DNA of 64,000 nt from an uncultured Methylophaga sp. (GTDB lineage Bacteria > Pseudomonadota > Gammaproteobacteria > Nitrosococcales > Methylophagaceae), in assembly GCF_947259025.1 (NCBI RefSeq), contig NZ_CAMYKO010000005.1, positions 372,001 through 436,000 of the forward strand, given 5' to 3'. The stretch's first letter is position 1. Each line of letters starts with the position of its first letter. The notes beneath the pieces were generated by a model, which was not told the origin of the DNA, made no database searches, and was given only the letters and a program-made list of their open reading frames with translations. The position numbers and the translations under genes are program-made. Shown piece after piece: positions 46,754 through 56,179 of this stretch.

Positions 46754-46786
46754 ACTGGGGGATTTACCCCCAATCGTTCGTCTTAG
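46754..46786 (+). promoter_or_regulatory. FecI-type ECF promoter of fecR
   Basis: ACTGGGGGA (46754-46762), 16 bases, then CGTCTTAG (46779-46786). The same two blocks with the same spacing precede the TonB receptor gene (47897-47929). CGTC as the -10 core and a G-rich/GGA -35 fit ECF sigma promoters. It lies 60 bases before the fecR start. A G5-ATTTA-C5 hairpin can be drawn over the -35 region but is probably incidental. Confidence 0.65.
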
Positions 46787-46846
46787 TAGATACAGATATG
46801 GAATTCAACATTTTAGCTTTTGCGCACCAAGCAGGTAGCGGGTTCA

Positions 46847-47839
46847 ATGACTGATTCACCACATTCCTCGAACATTGTTATTCCAGAAGCGATTCTGGAG
46901 GATGCGGCTATCTGGCAGGCGCGACTCAGCGAATGTGAACCCGATAGCCTGCGTGGTAACACGCTGCACAAACAGTTTCAGCAATGGTTAGCGGCAGATG
47001 AGAGACATGTGCAGGCTTTCCGGGAGATGGAGCTAACGTGGGCTGCCCTGGAAGCCCCCGTTGCCAACGCATTAGACCAGAAACAAGGAAGTACCGTCTC
47101 TACGAGTGGTCTATACCAGCAATCGCTCTGGACGCGTTTTGCAACCGCTGCCTGCCTGGTACTGACACTGACTGCGGGTGTGGGCTGGCAGTCAGGCTGG
47201 TTCATGCAATGGCGCAGTGACTATACGACAGCGATTGGTGAACAAGCGCCGGTCCAACTCTCTGACGGTAGTCAGATAACACTCAACTCCGCGAGCGCTC
47301 TGGCAGTGGATTTCAGCACTGACAAACGAACAGTCAGCCTGTTGGAGGGAGAAGCCTGGTTTGATGTCGCTACTGACAGAAGCCGACCATTTGTCGTAAA
47401 CACACCGCATGGCAAGATTATCGTCACGGGTACCCGTTTCAATGTTCGACTCGACGCTGACAATGCTCACGTCAGTCTCCGGGAAGGACAAGTTCTGCTG
47501 CAGGCTGATAGTGATAAAACGGTCTCCCTGTTACCGGGGCAGCAGGCAAAACTCACAGGAAGCGGCATCAGCACTGTCAGTCACTACGATCACACCATCG
47601 TCAGTGCCTGGCAACGCGATCAGTTTGTGTTTTACAACGCCGATCTGCAGGACGTCGTTAAAGAGCTCAACCGTCAGCGAAAAGGGCACATCCTCATTAC
47701 CAGCGAAGCGCTGCACTCTCTTAAAGTGAGCGGTATTTTTTCTACCCGTGACCCTGACGCAGCACTGAATCTGATGCTGGACACCCTGGAAGTAAAACAA
47801 ACCCGGATAAGCGATTATCTGGTGTTATTGCATCAGTAA
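46847..47839 (+). CDS. FecR-type anti-sigma regulator
   Basis: The 330-residue inner-membrane protein relays receptor occupancy to the sigma factor. It has a cytoplasmic N-terminal domain with the QFQQWLAADERHVQAFREME pattern, one membrane segment (about 98-118), a periplasmic FecR domain (LSDGSQITLNSASAL, GTRFNVRLD, LREGQVLLQ) and a C-terminal secretin/STN-like domain. The ATG at 46847 is preferred over an in-frame TTG nine codons upstream. The 141-base gap from fecI contains its own predicted promoter. Confidence 0.93.
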   Translation: MTDSPHSSNIVIPEAILEDAAIWQARLSECEPDSLRGNTLHKQFQQWLAADERHVQAFREMELTWAALEAPVANALDQKQGSTVSTSGLYQQSLWTRFATAACLVLTLTAGVGWQSGWFMQWRSDYTTAIGEQAPVQLSDGSQITLNSASALAVDFSTDKRTVSLLEGEAWFDVATDRSRPFVVNTPHGKIIVTGTRFNVRLDADNAHVSLREGQVLLQADSDKTVSLLPGQQAKLTGSGISTVSHYDHTIVSAWQRDQFVFYNADLQDVVKELNRQRKGHILITSEALHSLKVSGIFSTRDPDAALNLMLDTLEVKQTRISDYLVLLHQ

Positions 47840-47896
47840 AAATCATCCTGTCTCAGCGCCGTTTCACCTGCACCTGAAAAAGTTTTTCACACCGAC

Positions 47897-47929
47897 ACTG
47901 GGGGAAACCGGTCAGCTATAACGTCATAG
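47897..47929 (+). promoter_or_regulatory. FecI-type ECF promoter of the TonB receptor gene
   Basis: ACTGGGGGA (47897-47905), 16 bases, then CGTCATAG (47922-47929), 47 bases before the receptor start. Apart from one base in the -10 block it repeats the element before fecR, while the spacer differs completely, which argues for selection on the two blocks. Confidence 0.65.
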
Positions 47930-47976
47930 TTTTATTTACTAATAAAAAGCATTATCAATTGAAATGGAATACCACT

Positions 47977-50379
47977 ATGACCTATAGCAAGAACTTTCTC
48001 AGAAATAACAAGCAACGGGCGCTTGCCGCTGCAATCAGCCTGGCATTGGCACCTGCAGTAGTAGTTGCGGCTGAGCCAGCTGACACTGATGCAGACAACC
48101 ACGCCGCAGTGAGTCAGAGCTGGCAGTTTGATATTGCGGCCAAGCCGCTGCCACAAGCGATCGCAGATTTATCTGCGACAACAGGTGCGCAGGTACTCTA
48201 CACCGAGCAGAGTACTTATGATCACCAAAGTCCTGCTCTGCAGGGAAGCTATACACTTGAACAGGCTCTGCAGCGTTTACTGGCGGGCAGCGGGCTGAGT
48301 GCACGTTTTACCAGCGATAATTCAGTCACGCTGGTCAAGGCGGACGCTGACAATGACTATGATTTACCGGCCATTCAGGTGGAAGGCAGACATCTGGCTT
48401 TGAATACCGAGGGAACTCAGTCATATGCCACTGGTGCCGTCACGCTGGGGAAAGGGGTTGAGGACTTAAGGGAGATACCGCAATCAGTCAGTGTGATTAC
48501 CAGTCAATTGATCAAAGATAAAAACCTGTTGACGCTCAATGACGCACTGCAAAATACCACCGGCGTTAGTGTCAAGACATTCGGTACCGGCACTGCCAAC
48601 TACATCATACGGGGTTTTGAGATCGACAGCATCAATGTTGACGGCATAGAAACCTCTGCCAGCGGTTTTGGCACACACGGACACGGTGCGCCCGACCTTG
48701 CCCTTTATGAGCGCGTTGAGGTCTTGCGTGGTCCTGCCGGGCTGTTGCAGGGTTCTGGTGAGCCTGGTGGCTTTATTAACCTGGTTCGCAAGCGTGCGCT
48801 GGCGGAAAACAAAGTTGCTTTTCGTGGCTCTGCCAATTCCTGGCCCGGTTACCGCACTGATCTGGATGTGACCGGGGCGCTGAATGATGCCGGCACATTA
48901 CGGGGCCGTGCCGTCGCTGCCTATGAGGATGGCGACTCGCATATTGACGATGTCGAGATGGAGAAAAAAGTTTTCTATGGCACGCTGGAACTAGATCTGG
49001 GCAGTGATACCACAATCTCCGTGGGTGCCAGCGTGGAAGATACCGATGACACACCTTATGTGGGTGTGCCTCTGTATGCCGATGGTTCGTTTGCTCCCAT
49101 CTCTCGCGATTTATACACCGGCACCGGCTTCAACTACAAAGAGAGTCGCCTGCGTCGGCAGTTTGTTGAACTTGAGCATCGCTTTGATTCAGGCGCTGAA
49201 GCCGTGGTGACACTGAATCACAGTGACCGTGACATGAATTATTTGCTTAACTACACTACTTCGCCAATTGATCCGGTCACTGGCAATGTTGATCGCTGGT
49301 CCCTGTCGGCAGACCAGGAACTGGTAGAAACCAGCTTTGATGCCCATATCAACATGCCTGTTAACTTCCTGGGCATGGAGCACAAAGTACTGCTGGGCGC
49401 CAACGGAAGCCATTCAGAAAATAATAACAAGGGCTACATGCGTGATGTTGCGTATCCGTCCATCAATGCATTCGACCCTGGCTCAGCCAGCAATCCAGTA
49501 CCTAATCTGGTCCCTGCCTACTCAGTGGGAAAAACCGATACACGTGAACGAGGTTTGTACTTCAAAACGACCTCCAGCCTGACCGAGGCAACCAAATTGA
49601 TTTTAGGTGGCCGGGTTACCGATTGGAAAACCGATGCCTTAGGCTCAGTGTCTGAATTTGATAATGAATTCACCCCTTACGCTGGCCTGGTCTATGATTT
49701 GAATGACAAGACCACCCTGTATGTCAGTGCGGCAGAATCATTTGTCCCGCAAACCAACCTGGACGCCAATGAGAAACTGCTCGAGCCGCGAACCGGTACG
49801 CAGTATGAAGTCGGTATGAAAGGAATTCTCAATAACGGTGCTGCCAACTACCAAATGGCTGTATTTCAGTTAACCGATGAGAATCGTGCTATCAATGATC
49901 CCAATAATCCTACTTTCTCCATAGCCGGCGGCAAGGTGCGTGCACGTGGTTTTGAAGCCGAGATCTCCGGTACTTTATTTGACAAGCTGGATGTGCTTGC
50001 CGGTTATGCTTACACCGATACCGAGCAGCTTAAAGCCGCTGATCCGGATTCCGAAGGCAATATCTTTAATCCCGATGCGCCGGAACACAGCCTGAAACTG
50101 TGGGGTAAATATAACTTTAACCAGCAGTGGGCGGCTGGTCTGGGCGCTGAATACAACAGCGGCACATTTTATGAAACAAATAACATCAAATGGGAGCAGG
50201 GTGGTTACACCACCATCTCAGCCATGGTTGCCTACCAGTTCAGTAACGATAGTCGTTTAATACTGAACGGAACCAACCTCACCGATAAACGCTACTACAG
50301 CCGCGTTTCTGGTCCGACCCGTCAAAGTTATTTCGGGGAACCGCTCAAAGTCACCCTGACCTTTGAAACCGCGTTTTAA
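47977..50379 (+). CDS. TonB-dependent siderophore receptor with signalling (STN) domain
   Basis: This 800-residue outer-membrane receptor imports a ferric siderophore and reports binding to FecR. It has a signal peptide (about 1-32), a secretin/TonB short N-terminal domain (about 45-105; WQFDIAAKPLPQAIADLSATTG), a plug (REIPQSVSVITSQLI to about 270) and a 22-strand barrel ending LKVTLTFETAF. The FpvA/FecA-like N-terminal extension matches the adjacent fecI-fecR. The siderophore cannot be told. The ATG at 47977 is used; a TTG six codons upstream is less likely. A half Fur-like sequence (ATTATCA) lies at 47951. Confidence 0.94.
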   Translation: MTYSKNFLRNNKQRALAAAISLALAPAVVVAAEPADTDADNHAAVSQSWQFDIAAKPLPQAIADLSATTGAQVLYTEQSTYDHQSPALQGSYTLEQALQRLLAGSGLSARFTSDNSVTLVKADADNDYDLPAIQVEGRHLALNTEGTQSYATGAVTLGKGVEDLREIPQSVSVITSQLIKDKNLLTLNDALQNTTGVSVKTFGTGTANYIIRGFEIDSINVDGIETSASGFGTHGHGAPDLALYERVEVLRGPAGLLQGSGEPGGFINLVRKRALAENKVAFRGSANSWPGYRTDLDVTGALNDAGTLRGRAVAAYEDGDSHIDDVEMEKKVFYGTLELDLGSDTTISVGASVEDTDDTPYVGVPLYADGSFAPISRDLYTGTGFNYKESRLRRQFVELEHRFDSGAEAVVTLNHSDRDMNYLLNYTTSPIDPVTGNVDRWSLSADQELVETSFDAHINMPVNFLGMEHKVLLGANGSHSENNNKGYMRDVAYPSINAFDPGSASNPVPNLVPAYSVGKTDTRERGLYFKTTSSLTEATKLILGGRVTDWKTDALGSVSEFDNEFTPYAGLVYDLNDKTTLYVSAAESFVPQTNLDANEKLLEPRTGTQYEVGMKGILNNGAANYQMAVFQLTDENRAINDPNNPTFSIAGGKVRARGFEAEISGTLFDKLDVLAGYAYTDTEQLKAADPDSEGNIFNPDAPEHSLKLWGKYNFNQQWAAGLGAEYNSGTFYETNNIKWEQGGYTTISAMVAYQFSNDSRLILNGTNLTDKRYYSRVSGPTRQSYFGEPLKVTLTFETAF

Positions 50380-50399
50380 GCATACTTGCCAGTACAGGG

Positions 50400-50440
50400 C
50401 TCCCGGACTATGCCGGGAGTCGCTGTAAGCGGCATTTTCT
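50400..50440 (+). terminator. Tandem hairpins after the TonB receptor gene
   Basis: CTCCCGG (50400-50406) and CCGGGAG (50413-50419) form a 7-base GC stem with a 6-base loop. A second small stem, CGCT-GTA-AGCG (50421-50431), follows and then GCATTTTCT. The short T-run suggests a rho-independent terminator 21 bases after the stop codon. Confidence 0.55.
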
Positions 50441-50473
50441 ACTAAACAAGCATTCAAAAAATTAGACCATGAG

Positions 50474-50689
50474 CTAGTGGCAGGCACTTTACTGCTCATA
50501 GCTTCGCCAATGCTGCGTGGGCAACAAGCGGCATGGGGGATATGGCTGACCCAGTGAATGGGGTTACTCAGTGTTGCTGCGATTAGCGCCGTGTTAATGG
50601 TCAGTTATCAACCCGCCTATCTTGTTCGTTTAATGCTGTCCGTCACTACTTTGGGTGTTATCTGCTCAGTCGTGTTACTGACAACTTAG
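50474..50689 (+). pseudogene. Broken small membrane-protein gene (possibly DUF3325-like)
   Basis: One frame reads LVAGTLLLIASPMLRGQQ, AAWGIWLTQ, an in-frame TGA (50558-50560), then MGLLSVAAISAVLMVSYQP, AYLVRLMLSVTTLGVIC and a TAG at 50687. The two hydrophobic halves look like membrane segments. From memory, the part around the TGA resembles the end of DUF3325-type proteins, which often follow siderophore receptors and have a Trp where the TGA stands (TGG to TGA is one change). There is no start codon with a ribosome-binding site, so the 5' part is lost. With the terminator it fills the 306-base gap between receptor and mocA-like gene. Confidence 0.4.
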
Positions 50690-51285
50690 ACGACAGCCGT
50701 ATCATCGACCATGTCGATATCCCGATAAATGCCGTCATCAGGGCTGCTGATATGCGATATTCGGCTGGCAGAGGCTGACAGAATGTCGCGCGCGCCTTTA
50801 TCTCCATTTAGAGGCAGTAGTTGCGGCAAAAATGCAGCCGCAAAGCCCACCGGGTGACCACGACGACCCTTATATTCAGGCTGGGTTATCACCGCACCGT
50901 CTTGCAGCAGCGCTTGCGACTCTTCAATCACGGAGGATTGAATAAACGGCATATCAGCCAGTCCAATCAGCCAGCCATCGGCCTGCTGATTCGCTTTGAT
51001 GCCACTGACCAGTGAGGCGGCCATACCCTGATGCGCATCCTCGGCGGTTATCAGTGTTAAACGGGATGAAAATGGTGACTGATTAAGCAGATCGAGTAGG
51101 GCAGTATTATCAGCACGGATAACCACATTGACTTGAGAAAACACTTCAAGCCAGGGCTTTAAAGCATGCAGAATCAGTGGCTTGCACTCATCCTGATAAG
51201 ACAGAACATGAAGCAGCTTATCACTGCCAAAGCGGCGAGCCTGACCGGCTGCCAGCAGAATAGGGCAGATGGATTGTGCTGCCAT
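50686..51285 (-). CDS. MocA-like molybdenum cofactor nucleotidyltransferase
   Basis: MocA-type enzymes transfer CMP to molybdopterin to make the MCD cofactor used by xanthine-oxidase-type enzymes. The 199-residue product has the nucleotide-binding start ICPILLAAGQARRFGSDKLL and the metal-site region GWLIGLADMPF, followed by KGRRGHPVGFA. It is the last gene of the molybdenum hydroxylase cluster and starts one base after the xdhC stop. A MobA-like guanylyltransferase is less likely given the neighbours. Confidence 0.85.
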   Translation of the reverse strand: MAAQSICPILLAAGQARRFGSDKLLHVLSYQDECKPLILHALKPWLEVFSQVNVVIRADNTALLDLLNQSPFSSRLTLITAEDAHQGMAASLVSGIKANQQADGWLIGLADMPFIQSSVIEESQALLQDGAVITQPEYKGRRGHPVGFAAAFLPQLLPLNGDKGARDILSASASRISHISSPDDGIYRDIDMVDDTAVV

Positions 51286-51286
51286 T

Positions 51287-52267
51287 TCAGCCGTTACTGA
51301 CGGCCTGGATTGCCGGTGTCTGAGCCTTCGCCTGTCTCAACTGCACCAACTGGGCCAGAATAGCGACCGCAATTTCCGCCGGGGTTTTACTGCCGATATC
51401 GAGTCCCACCGGGCCATGCAGACGATTAATCTGCGACTGGGTCAGGTCAAACATGGCAAGTCTTTCGCGACGTTTGGCATTAGTGCGTTTGGAACCCAGT
51501 GAACCGACAAAAAAAGCGTCTGATTTCAGTGCTTCCAGCAGGGCCATATCATCAAGTTTGGGATCATGGGTCAAAGTCACAATGCTGGTATCCTGATCCG
51601 GCTTGATTTTAAGCACCGCATCATCCGGCATCATCGCCAGTAATTCACCATCTTCGGCTTGCCAGGTGACTTGCATGTCCTCGCGCGGTTCGGCTACCAA
51701 CACCTGGAAATCCAGTGCTGAAGCCATCTTGGCAAGATAAGCCGAGGTTTCACCGGCGCCAATCAGTAATAGTCGGGCACGCGGACCATAAACAAACCTT
51801 ATCTCAGCCGCCGTTTCTGACACCGGGCTGCTATCAGCACCGACGTCTTCAACACGGCTTTGATGACTGCTGAGTAACAGGCGGCGACTGATCGGCAGGC
51901 GCTGTTCGATGTTATTCAGCACTGCTGTCAGCCAGCCAGCGTCCGTCACTGTCTCGATTGCGAGGCGTAAAGTACCACCGCAGGGCAGGCGGAAACGATC
52001 GCGATCAGCAACCGATTCACCATATGTCAGAAACTGGACTTCAGTAGCAGGCAGTTGACCTGCCACGGCTTTGTCTTTGAGGTCATCTTCAATACAACCG
52101 CCTGATACTGAGCCAATCAGCAGCCCGTCATCACGAATCGCACACATGGCACCCGGCTGACGTGGGCTGGAGCCATAGGTTTTGAGCACGCTGGCCAGCC
52201 ACACTAAGTGACCGTCTGCCAGCCAGTCCCGAGCCTGCTTTAATACCGTGATATCGGTGCTTTGCAT
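51287..52267 (-). CDS. xdhC: XdhC/CoxI-family molybdenum cofactor insertion protein
   Basis: XdhC proteins bind sulfurated molybdenum cofactor and insert it into xanthine-dehydrogenase-type enzymes. The 326-residue product has the XdhC N-terminal domain (GSSPRQPGAMCAIRDDG, GSVSGGCIEDDL). Its C-terminal Rossmann-like domain includes LLLIGAGETSAYLAKMA, TLTHDPKLDDMALLEAL and VGSLGSKRTNAKRRERL. The ATG directly follows the last base of the iorB stop codon, so coupling is tight. Confidence 0.92.
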   Translation of the reverse strand: MQSTDITVLKQARDWLADGHLVWLASVLKTYGSSPRQPGAMCAIRDDGLLIGSVSGGCIEDDLKDKAVAGQLPATEVQFLTYGESVADRDRFRLPCGGTLRLAIETVTDAGWLTAVLNNIEQRLPISRRLLLSSHQSRVEDVGADSSPVSETAAEIRFVYGPRARLLLIGAGETSAYLAKMASALDFQVLVAEPREDMQVTWQAEDGELLAMMPDDAVLKIKPDQDTSIVTLTHDPKLDDMALLEALKSDAFFVGSLGSKRTNAKRRERLAMFDLTQSQINRLHGPVGLDIGSKTPAEIAVAILAQLVQLRQAKAQTPAIQAVSNG

Positions 52268-54553
52268 CTAAGCCTCCAGCTGATAACGGATAGGCAGATT
52301 ACGGATGCGTTTTTGCGTGGCGTTGAAGATCGCATTACACAATGCCGGGGCAATCGGTGGCATGCCCGGTTCACCAACACCGCCGAGCGGCTGGTTGTAA
52401 TCATCAGCAGGGACAAAATGGATATTGATTTTGGCCGGCGCACCATCCATTCGGGTGACCTGGTAGCCGTCAAAATTGTCCTGTTCCGCCACACCGTCTT
52501 TAAAGCTGATTTCACCCAGCATGGCAAAGCTGATCCCCATCACACAGGCACCTTCCAGCTGGGAACGAATACGCTCCGGGTTCACCTGCGGCCCGCAGTC
52601 GATAGCAATATCCACCTGGGGTATCGTGACTTCACCGTCATCACTGACCTCAACCTCGACCACCGCTGCGACATAGGAAACAAAGCTGTAGTGCGCAGCG
52701 AGGCCTTGACCTTTACCTGACGGTAATGACTTACCCCAGCTGGCTTTGTCTGTGACAAGTTCAACAACCCGGCGCAGGCGCCCGGTATTGATGGGGTACA
52801 CCTCCGGTGACTGACCGTAATTCCAGTCATCCTGCAGGGTACGGGGGTCAATCTCGCGGTCATCACCAATCAGTTCCAGTAGCAGATCCTTGTGATCGCG
52901 CTGTTGCTGATGCGCCATTTCTGCAACGAATGACTGCACGGCGAAGGCATGAGGCAGGTTGGAGACAGAACGGAACCAGCCAATCCGGGTATGGTTTTTG
53001 GCGGCCGGGTTTTCCAGCTGGATATTGGGAATGGCAAAAGGCACATTCACCACGCCCATGCCGATTTCAATCGGCATCTGATTTACAGAGCTGGCATCAA
53101 ACGTCGATGAGATAGACGGCGCCACTGTCCGGTGCAACCAGGCTGATGTTTTGCCATTTTCATCAAACGCCGCTTCCAGGTGCTCAAAAGACACCGTGTG
53201 ATAGTAAGAATGCTGAATATCATCCTCACGCGTCCACACCAATTTGACCGGTCTCCCATCCATTGCCTTGGAGGTTAATGCAGCCTCGATCAGGTAATCC
53301 GGCTTGGACTTACGGCCAAAACCGCCACCGAGCAGCGTGACATTAACTTTGACTTGTTCCGGCTTGAGTTCCAGCCATTTGGCAACGGTATCGACACCAG
53401 CCTGGGGATTCTGTGTTGAAGCCCAGAGTTCACAGGCATCGCCCTGAAAGTGGGCCGTCGCCACCGGCGGCTCCATCGGGGCCTGTGCCAGGTGAGGAAT
53501 GTAATAACCCGCGCTGATGGTGGATTCCGCATTTTCCAGCGTCTGATAGGCATTACCCAGCTCTCTCAGCACTTTACCGCCTTTTTGTGAGGCGGATTCG
53601 GCCATTTTTTCACGAAAGGCTTTGGAGTCGTAATCGCTGTTAGGCCCTTTTTCCCACTCGATCTTCAGCTTTTTCCGACCTTCCATCGCCGCCCAGGTGT
53701 TCTCTGCAACCACAACCACACCACCGAGGGGGTTGAATACCGCAGGCGGTGGAGAAGAGGGCAGTGTCAGCGTTTTAAGCACGCCGGGGACTTTCAATGT
53801 TTCGCTGTCATCATAAGATTTCAGCGTGTCGCCATAGGCGGGCGGGTGAGCGACAACGGCGTAAACCATGTCATCAAGTTGGATGTCCATGCCATATTCA
53901 GTCTGACCGGTGGCGATAGCCTGACCATCGACGTTTTTACTACCGTTTTTGCCGATATAACGAAAATCTTCAGCAGATTTAAATTGCAGGCTTGAACGCT
54001 CAGGCACATCCAGTTTGGCTGCCGCCTGCGCCAGTTCGCCATAGCCCATTTTGCGACCAGAAGGCTGGTGAACCACTTCATGATTCAGCGCTTTCACTTC
54101 CTTGACCGGCACTGCCATCATTGCGGCAGCCGCGGTTTCCAGCATCATACGAGCCGCTGAGCCCACATTGCGCATTGGCATAAAGAAGTGGCGAACACTG
54201 CGGGAACCGTCGGTGTTCTGATTACCATATTTTTCTTCATCGCCCGGGGCCTGAACGACCTTTACCTGCTCCCAATCGGCTTCCATTTCATCGGCAACAA
54301 CCATGGGGAGACTGGTGCGCACGCCCTGACCCATCTCAGCACGGTGGGCGACGATGGTGACGGTGCCATCCTCAGCGATAGAGACAAACACCAGTGGGTC
54401 ATCAACCCAGCCATTAGGCATGGCATCACGGCCGTATTTTGGCGTTTCTTCTTTAGCGGACAAACCCGGCAGACCGACAGCCAGAACCAGACCGGTCAGG
54501 CCAAAGCCTTTAACGAAACCACGGCGGCTGATATTGACAATATTATCCTTCAT
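52268..54553 (-). CDS. Molybdopterin-binding large subunit of an IorB-type hydroxylase
   Basis: This subunit holds the molybdenum site of a two-subunit oxidoreductase related to isoquinoline 1-oxidoreductase and membrane aldehyde dehydrogenases. The 761-residue product starts [21 protein letters not shown], a twin-arginine signal, so the complex is probably folded in the cytoplasm and exported. Cofactor-binding glycine-rich patterns include [26 protein letters not shown] and [18 protein letters not shown], the last with the catalytic Glu. The substrate is unknown. The start overlaps the small subunit gene by 11 bases; the frame extends 21 codons further upstream inside that gene. Confidence 0.92.
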   Translation of the reverse strand: MKDNIVNISRRGFVKGFGLTGLVLAVGLPGLSAKEETPKYGRDAMPNGWVDDPLVFVSIAEDGTVTIVAHRAEMGQGVRTSLPMVVADEMEADWEQVKVVQAPGDEEKYGNQNTDGSRSVRHFFMPMRNVGSAARMMLETAAAAMMAVPVKEVKALNHEVVHQPSGRKMGYGELAQAAAKLDVPERSSLQFKSAEDFRYIGKNGSKNVDGQAIATGQTEYGMDIQLDDMVYAVVAHPPAYGDTLKSYDDSETLKVPGVLKTLTLPSSPPPAVFNPLGGVVVVAENTWAAMEGRKKLKIEWEKGPNSDYDSKAFREKMAESASQKGGKVLRELGNAYQTLENAESTISAGYYIPHLAQAPMEPPVATAHFQGDACELWASTQNPQAGVDTVAKWLELKPEQVKVNVTLLGGGFGRKSKPDYLIEAALTSKAMDGRPVKLVWTREDDIQHSYYHTVSFEHLEAAFDENGKTSAWLHRTVAPSISSTFDASSVNQMPIEIGMGVVNVPFAIPNIQLENPAAKNHTRIGWFRSVSNLPHAFAVQSFVAEMAHQQQRDHKDLLLELIGDDREIDPRTLQDDWNYGQSPEVYPINTGRLRRVVELVTDKASWGKSLPSGKGQGLAAHYSFVSYVAAVVEVEVSDDGEVTIPQVDIAIDCGPQVNPERIRSQLEGACVMGISFAMLGEISFKDGVAEQDNFDGYQVTRMDGAPAKINIHFVPADDYNQPLGGVGEPGMPPIAPALCNAIFNATQKRIRNLPIRYQLEA

Positions 54554-55013
54554 GACCGGCCTCCAGATTATCGGCAGCCTGCTTGATAGCATCTCGAATG
54601 CGGGTGTAAGTGCCACAGCGACAGATATTACCGCTCATGGCGTTGTCGATATCTTCATCGCTGGGTTTGGAATTACTATTAAGTAACGCTGTCGCCGATA
54701 CGATCTGACCGGACTGACAGTAACCGCATTGCGGTACATTGATTTCCTGCCAGGCAGCCTGAATAGCACGGCCTGCAGGTTGTTCTGAGACAGACTCAAT
54801 GGTAGTAATTTTTTTATTTTCGGCCGCTTTGACCGGCGTGACACAGGAGCGAATCGGGTTGCCGTCGAGCATTACGGTGCAGGCACCGCACAGCGACTTA
54901 CCACAGCCGAATTTGGTGCCGGTCATCCCCAGCACATCGCGTAAAGCCCAGAGTATGGGCATGTCATCCGGTACATCGACTTGATGCATTTTGTTGTTGA
55001 TAGTGATTTGCAT
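54543..55013 (-). CDS. 2Fe-2S small subunit of an IorA-type hydroxylase
   Basis: This subunit passes electrons from the molybdenum site through two 2Fe-2S clusters. The 156-residue product has the plant-ferredoxin-type cluster cysteines in [14 protein letters not shown] and SCVTP. The second cluster is in CGYCQSGQI and [11 protein letters not shown]. It has no export signal and would travel with the Tat-signal large subunit. AAGGGA lies six bases before the ATG. No FAD subunit is present, as in IorAB; a cytochrome acceptor is expected but none is encoded here. Confidence 0.95.
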   Translation of the reverse strand: MQITINNKMHQVDVPDDMPILWALRDVLGMTGTKFGCGKSLCGACTVMLDGNPIRSCVTPVKAAENKKITTIESVSEQPAGRAIQAAWQEINVPQCGYCQSGQIVSATALLNSNSKPSDEDIDNAMSGNICRCGTYTRIRDAIKQAADNLEAGHEG

Positions 55014-55055
55014 AACAATCCCTTCAAATCTGAAAATGAGTATTGAGCTGATTCG

Positions 55056-55985
55056 TCAGCTTGTTGTTATTTGAGAGCGGGCATCTTTGCTGGGCGAGAC
55101 ACCAAACAAACGGCTGTATTCACGGCTAAACTGTGACACGCTGGAGTAACCGACATGCATGCAGGCGGTGCTGACATCCATCATGCGGTTGAGCATGACC
55201 TGTTTGGCTTCATGCAGCCGCAGCTCTTTCTGAAACTGCAGCGGGGTCATGCTGGTGACTGTTTTGAAATGACTGTGGAAGGCGGACACGCTCATATTAC
55301 TCAGCGCCGCCAGGGTTTCGACCTTCATGGGTTCGCGAAAGTGTTCGCGGATCCAGCTGATAGCTTTGGATATGCGTTGCAAACTTGAGTCTGTGGCTGC
55401 GATCTGAGCGACCAGGGTACCGATATCACTGCGTAGCAGGCGGATAAAAATTTCGTCGGTAATCAATGGTTGCAAAAATTCAGCATCGTCCGGCTGGCAT
55501 AACAACTCAAGCAGGCGGGTGCCAGCTTCGACGATTTTAGGGTTGGCCTTGCCGATAAATAAAGGTCGCGGATGCTGCACCCTGGGTAGACCATTAGGGA
55601 AGGCCTTCATGGTCAGTTCAGCCAGTTTTTGTGGCTCGATATCGACGATCAGGCACAGATAGGGTTCGGCTTCACTGGCTTTGACGATCTTCGCCGATAC
55701 CGGCACCTCGGTAGAGTAAACCGCCATCCGCGAGTTATCGTAATCGTAGACATCCTGGCCAATCAGTACACGCTTCGCACCCTGAGCGATAATGCACATG
55801 CCCGGCTTGGTGACCGCGCGGGTGGGATTGGTTTCCTGCGTTGACGTTCTCAGCAGATGGACACCGGGCAGGGGCAAATCAAACAGACCATCATGCGGTG
55901 CATAGCGGGCAATTAGCTCCGCCAGCCGGGCACGGGCCTGGGCGCTGTCATCTTTATCACTGGTCTGGATTGCTGATTGCTGCAT
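55056..55985 (-). CDS. AraC-family transcriptional regulator
   Basis: The 309-residue product has an AraC-type N-terminal ligand domain (PGVHLLRTSTQETNPTRAV, CIIAQGAKRVLIG). The C-terminal double helix-turn-helix (VETLAALSNMSVSAFHSHFK, then STACMHVGYSSVSQFSREYSRLFG) is complete. It lies 42 bases upstream of the IorA-type gene on the same strand and may head that operon. A 29-base motif 113 bases upstream recurs before the RND efflux operon, so it may control both. The inducer is unknown; such regulators often respond to aldehydes or alcohols. Confidence 0.9.
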   Translation of the reverse strand: MQQSAIQTSDKDDSAQARARLAELIARYAPHDGLFDLPLPGVHLLRTSTQETNPTRAVTKPGMCIIAQGAKRVLIGQDVYDYDNSRMAVYSTEVPVSAKIVKASEAEPYLCLIVDIEPQKLAELTMKAFPNGLPRVQHPRPLFIGKANPKIVEAGTRLLELLCQPDDAEFLQPLITDEIFIRLLRSDIGTLVAQIAATDSSLQRISKAISWIREHFREPMKVETLAALSNMSVSAFHSHFKTVTSMTPLQFQKELRLHEAKQVMLNRMMDVSTACMHVGYSSVSQFSREYSRLFGVSPSKDARSQITTS

Positions 55986-56097
55986 AATTAAAGACTTATA
56001 CTCCGCTTAAAACAAAGCACACTGATCATCGTTGAGCTAAAATCAGCTTCTGTTTCACTCACTTACCTGCACGATTGTAGAGTCAGTCCAGCAACAA

Positions 56098-56126
56098 CGC
56101 TTGCCTGAAACTGCAGGCTTATTGTC
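56098..56126. promoter_or_regulatory. 29-base repeated motif, copy 1 (upstream of the AraC gene)
   Basis: The motif begins CGCTTGCCTGAAACT and continues with CAG, CTT and TTGTC blocks. It is identical at 26 of 29 positions to the copy at 62119-62147. Both copies have the same orientation relative to the minus-strand genes they precede. It contains the small inverted repeat GCCTG...CAGGC. An operator for the AraC-type regulator is the simplest reading. Confidence 0.6.
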
Positions 56127-56179
56127 CGATACTACAAAAAAGCGCCTGTTTTAATGACAAAAACCGGCAGTGGCAGTTC

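Noticed and set aside
46756-46772. TGGGGG-ATTTA-CCCCCA hairpin between fecI and fecR as a terminator or riboswitch
   Set aside because: No T-run follows, and the G-block is shared with the receptor promoter where no hairpin can form; a -35 element explains both.
47942-47960. Second Fur box before the TonB receptor
   Set aside because: Only one half (ATTATCA) is good; the other half does not match.
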